Positions 19,441-30,277 of a stretch of DNA of 64,000 bases are shown here, one piece after another. How positions within the stretch are numbered: the stretch's first letter is position 1; the number at the start of each line of letters is the position of its first letter. Origin of the DNA: Heterohyrax brucei (Eukaryota; Chordata; Mammalia; Hyracoidea; Procaviidae); the NCBI GenBank assembly GCA_028571685.1, contig CM053162.1:68808351-68872350 (forward strand), in the 5' to 3' direction. The notes beneath the pieces are model-generated. The model saw nothing but the letters and a program-made list of their open reading frames with translations. It was not told where the DNA came from and did not search any database. The translations under genes were made by a program, and so were the position numbers.

Positions 19441-22100
19441 AAGAGAAAGAGTTAAGAGTGAAACAGTGTTGTCTGGACATTCATCTGGGGGTTGCGAGAC
19501 ACAGATGATACTCAAACCACGTGAACACATGAAATCAGTGACATAGATATATGTTGTAAAGAGATCTGAGTACGAAGACGTGGGATACTCCAACACATCT
19601 TGCTGCTTGAGTAATCTATGTTTTAAAATTAATCATTCAGTGTAATTTTGCCAGTAAATTTGCTTGAGTAATGTTTACTTTAACTATGTTGGGAAAATTA
19701 AGGTCAATTAAAAAATGGTCCTAGAATTATTGTGATCTATTTGGAAAAGGAAGTTAACCCCCTATCTTAGAATTTATAGCAAAATAAGTTTTACATAGAC
19801 AAAAAATAATTACATGAAAATATAAAATCACATGACAGGTAGAAGAGAACATTCACCTGATCTCAAAGTAGTGAGTGCATTTCAAGGTCTATCCTTAGTG
19901 GAAGAAATGGTAACTTAATGGCATAGTAGATTTAACTACATAATAATTGGAAAACAAAATTTAGGTACATTGAACAACTACATAAAAATTCAAAGTAAAT
20001 GACAGGCTTAGAAATTTATGTTTTATGTTACAAATAACAGAAAAGAGCAAAATCTTATACATATAATCTATATATTATATGTAATACATGTATATTACAA
20101 ATTGCACTTATAAATCTATGAGAAAAACACGCCAATAGGAGTATGAGACACTCACCTAACAAACTAGCAGTATTAATGCTGAGTAGTATCTGAGTTTCAC
20201 CAGGTCACAAGGAACAGTTTCTCTAAAACATGACTAGCAGGACCGTGTGTTGGTACAAGTTTTTTGTGACAGATAATTTGGCATCACTTATCAAAACATT
20301 TAAAGAATGCCAACAATCTGTGGCCTCGGAACAATCTTTTAGTAGTATCCTATAAGGAAATAATGAGTCTGACTTTTCTTAATAGCGACATTTGGCTCAT
20401 CTAATTTTATTTTCATAACATCAAATTGGTCATTAAAAAGGAGTCATCTTTTTGGTTGTCTGTATTTTTCTTTGTACAGTCTGTTTTGTTACACAGATGT
20501 GAATACATTTTTCTCCCTTACCCTCTATCAGTTTGAAAATTCTAAATGCTTATATTCAAAATGTTTAAGATTTTACACATCTAAATTTAAATTCTCAATA
20601 CTATGACTGACTAAAACACTCCCCATTATTTTCATCAAATACTTACATTTTTTATTGCTTTGCTTTTATTGCTAAATCTGTAATATTTGATCATGTGTCT
20701 GATTATTCATTGTTTTATTTTATATTTTTTAAACAGTAAAATGTGAAAGTAGGAATGTCTTCAGGGCACATTTAAAAGACTCTCATTGCAAAATCTGTGT
20801 ATTACTTATACTACTACTAGATGTTATATACTATGATTGTATAACTCTTGACTTGTTCTTTTTAATTCTCTCACTTTGGTTGATGTCTTCATGCATGTGT
20901 TTCCCCAGAATCTCCAAGATTGCTGGCTGCCACTGAAATGTGTCTTCTCTCAGGGAATTTTCTTCATTACCCTCGCTCTCTTTTCATAATGTTTCAAAGT
21001 CGATGACTATTTTTTTTTTTTTCCAGAAACAAACCTTTCTTTCTCTCAATACTGATTCATGTGGTTCTATCTCTGGTTGCTACTACTGGTTGGTTGTCAT
21101 TTTCAGGAAGTCTAATCAATATTTTTTTTGTCCTCTTTATGTAATAACTTCTTAGAGCATTTTTATCTCTTACAGTAGCCATTGTGCCACCAGAGCGCCA
21201 CTCACCTTTGAAAAGTGTGTTACCTAATTTTTACAGTAAACCATGAATTAGTCTATCGTGGGTGACTCCAATTATTACTGCTTATGAATATTTTAGTTTT
21301 CTGTGGTTTTCTTATCTTCTGGTCTTTATCTTTATCACTTCCTTCTCTTGGGTTGTTTTCCTCCCAGCCTACTTTATTTGAGTCTCCATCACAGTCAAGT
21401 TATTTTTGTTCCATCTTTGATCTACACTGGTTTCCAAATGTAACTTCTCATTCTCACTTAAGCCTCTGAGAGGTTCAGCTGAGAGTGGTTTCTCAGTATC
21501 TATCTTCTTACTATTCCATCTCATAGAATCTAATATCCAGGCAAAATGTTTGACAATTTAGTTGCATGCATGATTTCACCTCATCTCTTTATATTGATCC
21601 CCTTGGGATTTTCCAGGAACTTTTTTAAAATAAAGCAATAAGAATTAGATAGTTGATCTCAGCTTGATGGTTTTCCTGCAAATTCTCTGATTAATGCTTT
21701 CAAGTGGTTTCCAACCCTTGAATTCTGTTTGTATGTTTGGCATCTGTCATTCTATTTCCTGTTTCATTGGATACTCACAAACTTTTTTAATCTATGAGAT
21801 GTTCTTTTCCTCAATGATCTGTGTGCAACTTTCTCAAGTCTCTTCTGTTTTGAGTCTTGCCATGGACTTTAAATTTAGCTATGTACACCCCTCCTCTTCC
21901 TCTTTGAGCTAACTTCCTTTCATACATACAAGGCTTAGCAGTATCAGAATCATAAATACTTGCTTGTTTGTTTTAACAAAATGTCATGAAAACTTATATG
22001 GATATGCAGTGGACAATGAATTGGTTTTACATATTTTTGTATGATTGCAAGATTGCATTCTATGGAAGTTGGAGAAAGCTGCTAAAAGTAGGAAAGAAAA
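19441..22100. other. Unassigned, mostly single-copy-looking sequence
   Basis: I recognise no gene. A TA-rich tract lies at 20055-20105. About 60 bp near 21849-21910 (TTGAGTCTTGCCATGGAC, AAATTTAGCTATGTACACC) resembles 18843-18905, perhaps two copies of one old repeat. Several Phe/Ser-rich frames here are chance. Confidence 0.4.
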
Positions 22101-22340
22101 TGAGAAGCAGTTAAAAAACGATTAATCATTAATCCTCTTGATAATTTTTATTCTGCCTTTGAGCATCGTTGCTAATTCCCAAGAAGGGCTTTAATGCACG
22201 TAGCTTCTGAACACTTCAAACAGCGTGCATTAAAATCAACATTCTAGAATTTATGTAAACATATTAACATTAATGCCATGTTCGTTCTAATTCAATTATC
22301 TTGGTATTTGTAGGATCTCTCTTATTTGAAAATATTTCTT
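22101..22340. promoter_or_regulatory. Possible conserved non-coding element
   Basis: AT-rich but complex sequence with GATTAATCATTAATCC at about 22121-22136 and a perfect 11-bp inverted repeat, TTTAATGCACG (22190-22200) and CGTGCATTAAA (22224-22234), separated by 23 bp. TAAT and ATGCA cores suit homeodomain or POU binding. This is speculative without alignment. Confidence 0.3.
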
Positions 22341-23589
22341 GCATGTTATTTTAAAGTTAATAAAAGATTAAACTAGACAGAGTGATCCTTTAGAAATGTA
22401 GAAATTTCATTTCTAACTATAATCATTTAGAAACCTCTTAGTGGTTCAGGAAGCCCATCATGCATCTAAGGTTGATACTCCAGCAGTAGGATTGGTACAG
22501 CCATCCTTGTTGTTAAAATATTAAAATATGTCCATACTGCTTGTTAAATAGATTTTACCATGAGCTCTGGGAGTGACTATCCACCCATTTTGCCCTGCCA
22601 CCTGGCTATTGAGATTAGGAGCACTTCAACTCCCCTAAAACCTTTTAATCACTGGTGCAGGCAGGTACTGTAAATTAATTTTGGCATGCTGTAACTACTC
22701 AGCTGATTAAATAAGTCATTTCTAAAAGCATTAATTTTTACCTCTTCAATTCAGCTTCTTCAATATTATCATTTTAAAACAAGACAAAAAAACAACAGCT
22801 CTCAGATGAAAGGATCTATTTCCTCATTCTAAATTGAACCTTTCTCTTACATAACATTTTCACTGATACTAGGAATTAGAAAAATAAAAAGAGTTGACCA
22901 TTACATGGTCTGTGTCTGCAAAGGAGCTTTACAACTCGTGGTGGTGACAGTCCCTGAGTAATGCAGGGGATAAATCCAGAAAGAGATAGCATAAGAGACA
23001 TGGAAGACTCGAGGTCCTTAGGGACAGTGCCGTTATCGATGGGTCCTGCTACTGCAACAAGTGTCAGAAGACCAAGGGATAGATGGACGACTCTTAAAAT
23101 CTGTTCCGGAACTGTCACTAATTGGAAAAACTGTTTTCTAGGCTTCTCTGGTATTAAGTTATGGTCTACAGAGCCTTTTAAAATAAAACATCCTGGAACA
23201 TTTTATGGAATAGTTGCAGGATTTTCTAATGTCTTATATACTACAGGTATAGGCATTAAAATTTTTCCTTTGAATATATGCACCAAATACTTATCTATTC
23301 CTATAATCCAGTATTACATACTACATCTCCTCCAAAAATACTACCTTCTTTTGGGGGAAAACAGTCAGAAAAAGTATTTGGGTTTAATGAAATGTATGAG
23401 TAAAATTATCCAGAGTATTGAATGCATGTAACAGGAATAAATATGGACTGCATTCATTTCTATTGGTGGGGGGAAAAATATCTTCCTTAAATTTAACAGT
23501 TTAAAATAGCACGCATTTGTGTCCCAGGTTTCTTGAGGCACATTTCAGCTGAGTCTTCTGGTTCTAGATCTTTCCAGACCTGAGATGTC
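22341..23589. other. Unassigned sequence
   Basis: It includes a 156-codon frame at 22961-23431 (+), the longest outside known repeats. Its translation shows no family motif and it has no ATG context or splice evidence, so I do not call a gene. Confidence 0.4.
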
Positions 23590-23925
23590 CAGGCTGCTGT
23601 GGTTGTCCACGAGCCCCTCACAGTCTGTTGGACTGACGCCTCAGTTGCTCAGAGACTACCCTCAGTTCCTTGCCTTGTATGCCTCACCGTAGAGTATCTT
23701 ATAGCATGGCCACAGGCTGTATCAGAGAAAGCCAGCAAGAGGACAGGGGAGAGCACTGGTAGTTTGAGCTCAGACTCCTTCAGGTTTGCCATGTACTATT
23801 TACCGGAAGAGAGGCACCAGGTCTGGCCCACATTCAAGGAGAGGGAGTTATACATGGACCTAAAAACCAGGAGGCCAGGATTGTTGCTAGCCATGTCCAA
23901 AGCTGCCCTCACAAATGACAAAATA
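23590..23925. repeat. Probable ancient mammalian repeat, family unassigned
   Basis: GAAAGCCAGCAAGAGGACAG, GTCTGGCCCACATTCAAGGA and GACCTAAAAACCAGGAGGCC follow an order common in dispersed mammalian repeats. I cannot name the family. Confidence 0.4.
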
Positions 23926-23941
23926 ATATAAAAAAATAAAA

Positions 23942-24102
23942 CCAAAACTAATCTACTGCCATTGAGTCAATTTTGGCTCATAGCTATAGGACAGAGTAGC
24001 ACTGCTCCATAGAGTTTCCAAGATGCATCTGGCAGATTTGAACTGCTAACCTTTTGGTTAGCAAATGTAGCACTGAGCCACTATGCCACCAGGGTTTCCC
24101 AA
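23942..24102 (-). mobile_element. AfroSINE
   Basis: Reverse orientation: CTGCCATTGAGTCAATTTTG, GGACAGAGTAGCACTGCTCC, GATTTGAACTGCTAACCTTT, terminal CTATGCCACCAGGGTTTCC. Confidence 0.93.
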
Positions 24103-24642
24103 ATGATATAAAGCATATATGAAGTACAACTAGGCTATTAAACTCTCTTTTTTACATATATAAAATACAGAAAATGTATTATTCTATGCACTGTATAACT
24201 TCTACTAAGGAATTCTGAACAACTTCATTAGTTGCAAAATTCAAGTATGATTAATTCTCGTTTCGGATAACATATTCTATAGCCCTGAAGAATATTAGGG
24301 CATACATAAAGTCTATCTATAAGATGTATGCCAGCCAGCCAATACAAAATGAATATTATATATTAATTCTATTATTTTGTTCAATGCTGGAATAAATAAA
24401 ATTCTGTCTGCTTCCTGTCTTACTGGCCACTTTTCTCCCAACTCCTACAAAACTGCCTGGTTCATAGATGCTGAATAGGAAGTATTAGATGAATAAATTT
24501 TAGTATTAGATGAATAAATCTATTTGCTTCTGCAGTTTGAAAGTCAGAATAAATCTAGTTCTCTTTGCTGTGAAGTTGCTTACCTTTATAATATTAATAT
24601 ACTTTTAAAATATACATATTTTATATATTTATGTGTTAAAGA
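24103..24642. other. Unassigned AT-rich sequence with a short tandem repeat
   Basis: AGTATTAGATGAATAAATTTT is followed directly by AGTATTAGATGAATAAATC at about 24482-24521. Otherwise nothing is recognised. Confidence 0.4.
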
Positions 24643-24797
24643 AAATTGTTGCCATCTAGCCATTTCCAACTCATAGAAACCCTATAGGACAGAGTAAAAC
24701 TGCCCTGCAGAGTATCCAAAGAGCACCTGGTGGATTTGAACTGCTGACCTTTCAGTTAGCAGCTGAATGATTAACTATTGGTGCCACCAGGGCTCTA
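24643..24797 (-). mobile_element. AfroSINE
   Basis: TTGTTGCCATCTAGCCATTT, CCCTATAGGACAGAGTAAAA, GATTTGAACTGCTGACCTTT and TGGTGCCACCAGGGCTC. Confidence 0.9.
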
Positions 24798-24970
24798 TAT
24801 TTATGGCTCTATATTTATGTGTATCATACATATATATATGTATCATATATACGTCTATATAGATATAGAAAATGTGTAGAGTTGGATCCGACTCGATGGC
24901 ACTAGGTTTATCATATATATATGTAAAATGAAAATTAGAATGCAGATATAGATATAAGTATATATATGTT
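24798..24970. repeat. TATATG-type microsatellite with a short AfroSINE tail
   Basis: TA-rich tract, interrupted at about 24876-24912 by GAGTTGGATCCGACTCGATG and GCACTAGGTTTA, the AfroSINE 3' end in plus orientation. Confidence 0.75.
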
Positions 24971-25204
24971 ACATTGCAAACAAAAATAGAAATAAATTAT
25001 TTCCTTCAGAATTCTAATTTTTATGTGATAGTAAACCATGTTTCAGGCTTTGTGAAAGGATTTTCATAAACATGATAACAACTAAAATAGAAACTGATAC
25101 CTAAATAAAAAACTAGTGAGATTATTTACTTAGAATTTAGCTGTAATTATTTAACAGAATTTGAAATATCAATTACTCACTGTATGTTACTGCGAATTGT
25201 TGCA

Positions 25205-25302
25205 ATGATTTAGACTTTTCTTGGAAGCAAGGGGGCAGTTGTATCTACTGTGTCCTAGAGGGTGACTGTGAGTTAAAATCAGTTTGCTGTCATTTGATTT
25301 TC
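25205..25302 (+). mobile_element. Degenerate AfroSINE 3' part
   Basis: CTTGGAAGCAAGGGGGCAGT, CTACTGTGTCCTAGAGGGTG and ACTGTGAGTTAAAATCAG parallel the AfroSINE body and tail. The head is lost. Confidence 0.65.
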
Positions 25303-25394
25303 TTTTTTATTTGGCAAATGCATACGTTATACAACAACTATGCCTATAGTCACTGAAGGGATTAAAAATCCAGGGTAGAGGATCAAGTTCACAT

Positions 25395-25592
25395 GCAGCT
25401 AATGCTCAGTTCTGTCTTCCAGATCTGCAAGGTTAGTCATTTCCCTGAGTTTCACTTCTCTTGTCTTTAAACTTTGAAAGCTGCAGTCTCTATCTCCTAA
25501 GGTTTTAGTGAGATTTGAACATGGTAAAGCATGCAAAGTGCTCCAGACATTCTCTAGAACACAGCATTCTCTGTTATTACCCTTGTTATAAC
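25395..25592 (+). mobile_element. MIR-family SINE
   Basis: GCAAGGTTAGTCATTTCCCT, GAGTTTCACTTCTCTTGTCT and AAAGTGCTCCAGACATTC match the MIR core and 3' order in a diverged form. Confidence 0.6.
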
Positions 25593-25894
25593 AGATCAAG
25601 AGATTGTTTTCTCGTAGTGCTAATTACCAGAGAACATTCCAAAGAGTGTGCTTTAGCGTCATTTAGTCCTTGGTAAAATTGTTTAGCCAGGGCAAATGAA
25701 AGAAAATTTTGTATTATTTCATCAGTGTTTATAATTCACAGCTTTAGTTTAGAGCTATGCATTCCTTGTTGCAGTACGTGATATTTTGACAGAAGCAGGA
25801 GGCCTGTGAGGTCAGGCACCGGGACTTGTTCATTTGGCAAGATCCTTTATCGGTATTTGTGAGACTATTCACTGGCTTCAATTTCTTTGAAATA
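25593..25894. other. Unassigned sequence
   Basis: No recognisable feature. Confidence 0.4.
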
Positions 25895-25899
25895 CTGAC

Positions 25900-26400
25900 T
25901 GTCTTAGCCACCCAGTGCTGCTTTAACAGAAATACCACAAGTGGATAGTTTTAACAAAGAGAAATTTATTTCCTCACATTAAAATAAGTTAAACATCCAA
26001 ATTGAGAGTGTGAACTCCTGGGGAAGGCTGCCTCTGCTGGCTCTGGAGGATGATTTGTGTTGCCCGTCTTCCCCTGGACAGGGAGCTGTTGTTGTGCAGA
26101 ATTCCAGGTCCTTTCCAAAGAATACACTCTGCTCCCAGCACTGCTTCTTGGTGCTGTGAGCTCCCCAACTCTCTGCTTGCTTCCCTTTCCTTTATAGTTC
26201 AAGAGATTGCCTCGAGGAACTATGCAATCTTACAGGAGTCCTACCCCACCAACACAGCTGCCACCCATCCTTGCTCATTAGTATCATACAGGCAGGGTTT
26301 ATAGCTTACAGGAACATTGTAAAATATCAGGGAATCACGCAGCCAAACGGTTACACACATTTTGGGGGGACACAATTCAATCCATATCTTGTATCTAGCA
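25900..26400 (-). mobile_element. Solo LTR (MaLR-like)
   Basis: The element starts TGTCTTAGCCACCCAGTGCT and ends TCTAGCA, giving TG...CA ends, and is flanked by CTGAC at 25895-25899 and 26401-26405. Five-base duplications fit ERV integration. TAACAGAAATACCACAAGTG near the start and GGGGGGACACAATTCAATCC near the end are shared with the LTR at 29716-30272. Assignment to the MaLR group is from the general form and was not searched. Confidence 0.75.
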
Positions 26401-26405
26401 CTGAC

Positions 26406-27592
26406 TTCAATAGGGCCCCTTGTTGAGTATATTTGGAACAATTGTTAATCAAATGATATTTAAAATCAAAAATACAAGAAGAAAGAATCACACATCAAGC
26501 ATATGTATTGGGGTGAGATGTCACAATATTACCTCACTTCTAGGCCAACATTCTCGAGTGGGTCTGTTTTAATCCCATCTACTTTTCACCACATCCACTC
26601 GCCCCAACCCCTCTCTTGTCCTTTACAACTCACTAAGCTACTCTCCAGTGAAGAGAGGACCATTCTCAGTCTATTTGACCCCCAATACTGCTCAAATTGT
26701 GAAAGATATGATCTGTTGAATTTTTTATTTAATTTGTCATTCATAAAAGGGCTACAGATTCTGAATAAAAAGGGGGACCAGGAGAAGACTCATCAGTAGG
26801 AGAAACAGAACAAGGAGAAGATAAAGAGCAAGCAAAGGAGAAGGAGGGACATCTGTGCCACTTGTAAGGACTTCACTGTAGGGAAGAAGGAAGAGAATAC
26901 TCTCATCCACTAGGGAGTGGGAGCAAGATTTCTCTTGTATCTAAATATACACAAGATGCTCTTCAAGATTGTTCTGTGCTGGTAAGGGGTTGAATACTTA
27001 GTGATCTCCAAGTCAGAAGAAATAGACATCGTGATATTCAGCAAAGAAGGGAAATTGGACCTTGTAGCCATACATCAATCGATTAACAAGGATGATTTGC
27101 AAAGGTTGCCAGGAATGCACATTTGAAAAAAGCTCAGCTCACAGTATTTTTCCAGGGAAGTAGTTGTGATCTATTAAAGGGTCAGGGGCTTATCTAGAGA
27201 ACTAAAACATTACAGATCTCTCTAATAACTTTAGATTTTTAACTTTTAGAATATGTGATAGAAATTTTCATTAATGATGAAGGGAATGATTTCCTTATCA
27301 CAATTCAAAATGTGCAAACAGGAATGCCTTGAATTGCTGACAGTCTTAGAATTTCAAAAATATGAATCAAGAATTTTACCCACTCAATTTGAAGCAGAAA
27401 GTTAATAATTTTTTAAATTGATGACTATTGGCCAAAAGTCAATAACATTATCTGCTTGCATTATCAGCCAAGTATCTCAATACATTTCATACAAGGCAGA
27501 ATCCTGAGTTTCCACACATCCTTGGGGAAAAATGTGCTAGATTTAGTCCTTAAAATTGTTGCCAAGAATGAAATATCTACTGCCCTACCTAT
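26406..27592. other. Unassigned sequence
   Basis: No named repeat or gene recognised. Confidence 0.4.
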
Positions 27593-27622
27593 ACAACAAT
27601 CTCAAATACAACAATCTCAAAT
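27593..27622. repeat. Perfect 15-bp tandem duplication
   Basis: ACAACAATCTCAAAT occurs twice in tandem (27593-27607, 27608-27622). Confidence 0.95.
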
Positions 27623-27632
27623 CGTGGTGCTT

Positions 27633-27717
27633 CATATTTTTCAGATCCAGCCAAGTGCTGTCGAGTCGGATCCGACTCATGGCGACCCTGGCCCCTAGGG
27701 TCGCCATATTTTTCAGA
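27633..27717 (-). mobile_element. 59-bp rearranged AfroSINE-end insertion with 13-bp target-site duplication
   Basis: CATATTTTTCAGA occurs at 27633-27645 and 27705-27717. Between them lie GCCAAGTGCTGTCGAGTCGG, continuing to ATGGCGACCCT (27679-27689), and then the inverse AGGGTCGCCAT (27697-27707), an 11-bp perfect inverted repeat. The layout fits a severely truncated SINE insertion whose inner part is inverted, as twin priming would give. Confidence 0.82.
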
Positions 27718-27816
27718 GGGATTCGGATATATCATTCTCATTTAATTCTCCAGATGTGTGGAGAGGTGGTGGGGAAGGGGGGACCTGTCAAATGAGTAAT
27801 ACAAGCCTTATGCTCT

Positions 27817-27978
27817 AAAAACCAAAACCAAAACCAAACCTGTGTTTTCCAGTTGATTCTGATTCATAGTCAGAGTAGACATCCCCCTCAGGGTTTCCAA
27901 AGAATTGCTAATGGATTCAAAGTGCTGACCTTTTGGTTAGCAGCCAAGCTCTTAATGGTTGTACCACTAGGGTTCCTA
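27817..27978 (-). mobile_element. AfroSINE
   Basis: AAACCAAAACCAAAACCAAA tail, GATTCATAGTCAGAGTAGAC, GCTGACCTTTTGGTTAGCAG and terminal GTTGTACCACTAGGGTTCC. Confidence 0.9.
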
Positions 27979-29710
27979 TTACTCCCAAGAAGAGAAAAAA
28001 ATCATGAAAAAAGAAAAGAGAAAAGGTTCTGTGGCTAAATTGCCTTCTTCCAACTTATTAGTAGCAAAGAAAGTATCCCATTTTCTTTTCTTTGTTTGCC
28101 CAACTGTAGTTTGTGTTTCATTTTATTTTAGATCTTTGCAAGCAGTGTCATATATTTGAGAACTAGATGTCTGATGTTAACAATTCGGAGCATTGGTAAT
28201 TTTATCAGTTATGCATTACTATATAAACACTCCCCATTAAATGACAGCAACAACAACCATGACAAAAGATTTGTCATTTTTCTTGATTTTGTGGATCGTA
28301 GAAAGTGTCTTTCCTGGTCTCATGTGGATTTGCTCTTGCAGTTCAGGACACAGTTTGGCTAGAGGTGGTGCTAAGGTGAGCTGTCTAAAACAACCGAGTC
28401 TCTCTTTGTGTGTGACCCTTCACACACAGTGCAAAAAGTGCTCTTTTCTTCATGTGGTAGCAGCTATCAATCCCAGAGGCATAATCATTTATATCTAGCC
28501 ACTGCTTGTGTCATGTATGTGAACATGCCTTTGGCTAAGAAATATCAGATGATTGGAGTAAGTCTGAGAAGGCATGACTTGAATGCCTGGATGCCAGATG
28601 GATCATTTCATTGAGTGGCACTAATGTGACACTATGTCGTGATCTACTGTCTTGCCCTAGAGATCCATGTCGCTTTCATCTATAAAATATACTCACACCA
28701 TCCTAAGACCCACAATATTTTATAGAATTGTATCATCAGTCTTGAAGATCTGGATGTTATACCTGTTGCAGCTCTGGCTATTCATAAGGTTTCTTGTTTG
28801 AAGCTCCTTTAGTGTGATTTCTGCTGTTCCTGGAACCTATTCCCCAAAAAGACAAGTGATAAGCTGTCACATTCGCAGCATACCACGGTGGGACAAGTGT
28901 AGGAGAACTGCAATGGAATACCCTGTCAACAGTTCAGAAACGGGCAACAGTCACTCTTCAACAACAATTCTGAAAATACGTGGTGATATGTTACTAGGAT
29001 TCCTTCCTCAAAGAGAAGGAAACGTTTATTGATTGCAGTCTGGGCCCATGATTTTCCAATTCATTGTTCTGTGACTCTTGTCTGTTCTCTGTGAGATAAT
29101 TTTCCTTTTCCATAAGAAATCATCAGTGTTTAGATCTGAATATCTTTTTAGGTTACTTTGCAGTCACAGAAAATTGTAGACATGAAGAACTCATAGGGCT
29201 TCTGGTCCATTTGGTTCAACTGGATTCCATGCCTTTGAAATCTGCTGGGTTTTGAAGGAATGTTACTGGTTTGCATACAGTTTCCTAAAATACGTATTTA
29301 GAATTATTTCTAAAAGAAGCTGTCTCTATTTTGGTCAGAGTGCTAGGGTAACAGTGCCTTCAAGATTCTTCGAAACCTTTTTATGTATCTGATGAGTTTT
29401 GCCATGTACCTCTATAAATCTTCCTTAAGTAATGATAGAGGATCTTATAGCCACGCCACATTTAATCACTACTTTGAGTTCACTTCTTCCTTTGTGATTC
29501 CTTTGCTGGCTGGAGGGACTGGAGATAAGAGTTTTATTTTAAAATCCAGCAAATCATCTGCATTTTTTATTAGCTCCACTTATAAACTGAAATTATGCTT
29601 CTTGTCCTGTACCTTATTGCAAAGGGCTAAATAGAACAAATTTACAGTATTGACATTCATGCTGCAAATCTCTTTAGATTCACAAAATTACTAAGTAACT
29701 TTCATGTTTT
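27979..29710. other. Unassigned sequence, possibly with an old repeat
   Basis: The stretch at 28180-28400 (GGAGCATTGGTAATTTTATC, TTATGCATTACTATATAAAC) has the look of an ancient dispersed mammalian repeat; I cannot name it. The rest shows nothing I recognise. Confidence 0.35.
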
Positions 29711-29715
29711 CCAAG

Positions 29716-30272
29716 TGTTTTATTCAGCTGGTATTGCTCTAACAGAAATACCACAAGTGGATGTCTTTAACGAAGAAAAATTTATTCTTACCCAGTCCGG
29801 TATGCTACAAGTCCAAATTCAGGATATCCACCCCAGGGAAATGTTTTCCTTCCATCAGCTCTGGAGAAAATTCTTTGTTTTGTATCAGTCTTTGTTCAGG
29901 GAGCATCTTGGCACAGGAACCTCAGGTCTGGAGGACGCACTCCACCCCTGGTGCTGCTTTCTTAAAGGTGTGAGGTTCCCCGCTCTCTGCTTACTTCCCT
30001 TTTCTCTCTTGTAAGATAAAAGGATAAAAGGTGGTGCAAGCCACACTCCAGGGAAGTACTCTACATTGGAGCAGGGAGGTGATTTTAGGAAGGGTTTTAC
30101 AGTCCCACCCTAATGCTCTTTAACATAAATCTAGTCTATTGACCACAGGCAGAGATTAGGATTTACAGTATCAGAAAATGGCAAAATGGAAGGCAATCAC
30201 ACGATACTGGGAATCACCAGCCCACCCATACTACTACACACATTTCTGGGGGACACAGTTCAATCCATGATA
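29716..30272 (-). mobile_element. Solo LTR (MaLR-like) with 5-bp duplication
   Basis: CCAAG occurs at 29711-29715 and 30273-30277 on either side of a 557-bp element. It shares AACAGAAATACCACAAGTGG and the terminal GGGGGACACAGTTCAATCCA with the LTR at 25900-26400. The two LTRs have different flanking duplications, so they are independent insertions and not the two ends of one provirus. Confidence 0.8.
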
Positions 30273-30277
30273 CCAAG

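Noticed and set aside
9150-19445. Similar TA-rich flanks (TATGTATACTATATA) at 9160 and 19385, suggesting a long duplication around the RTE/L1 composite
   Set aside because: The similarity is limited to low-complexity TA/CA repeats, is in direct orientation although the RTEs are inverted, and falls off quickly. Probably coincidence.
22961-23431. 156-codon plus-strand frame outside named repeats
   Set aside because: No family motif, no convincing splice or start context, and an overlapping minus-strand frame of similar quality. Treated as chance.
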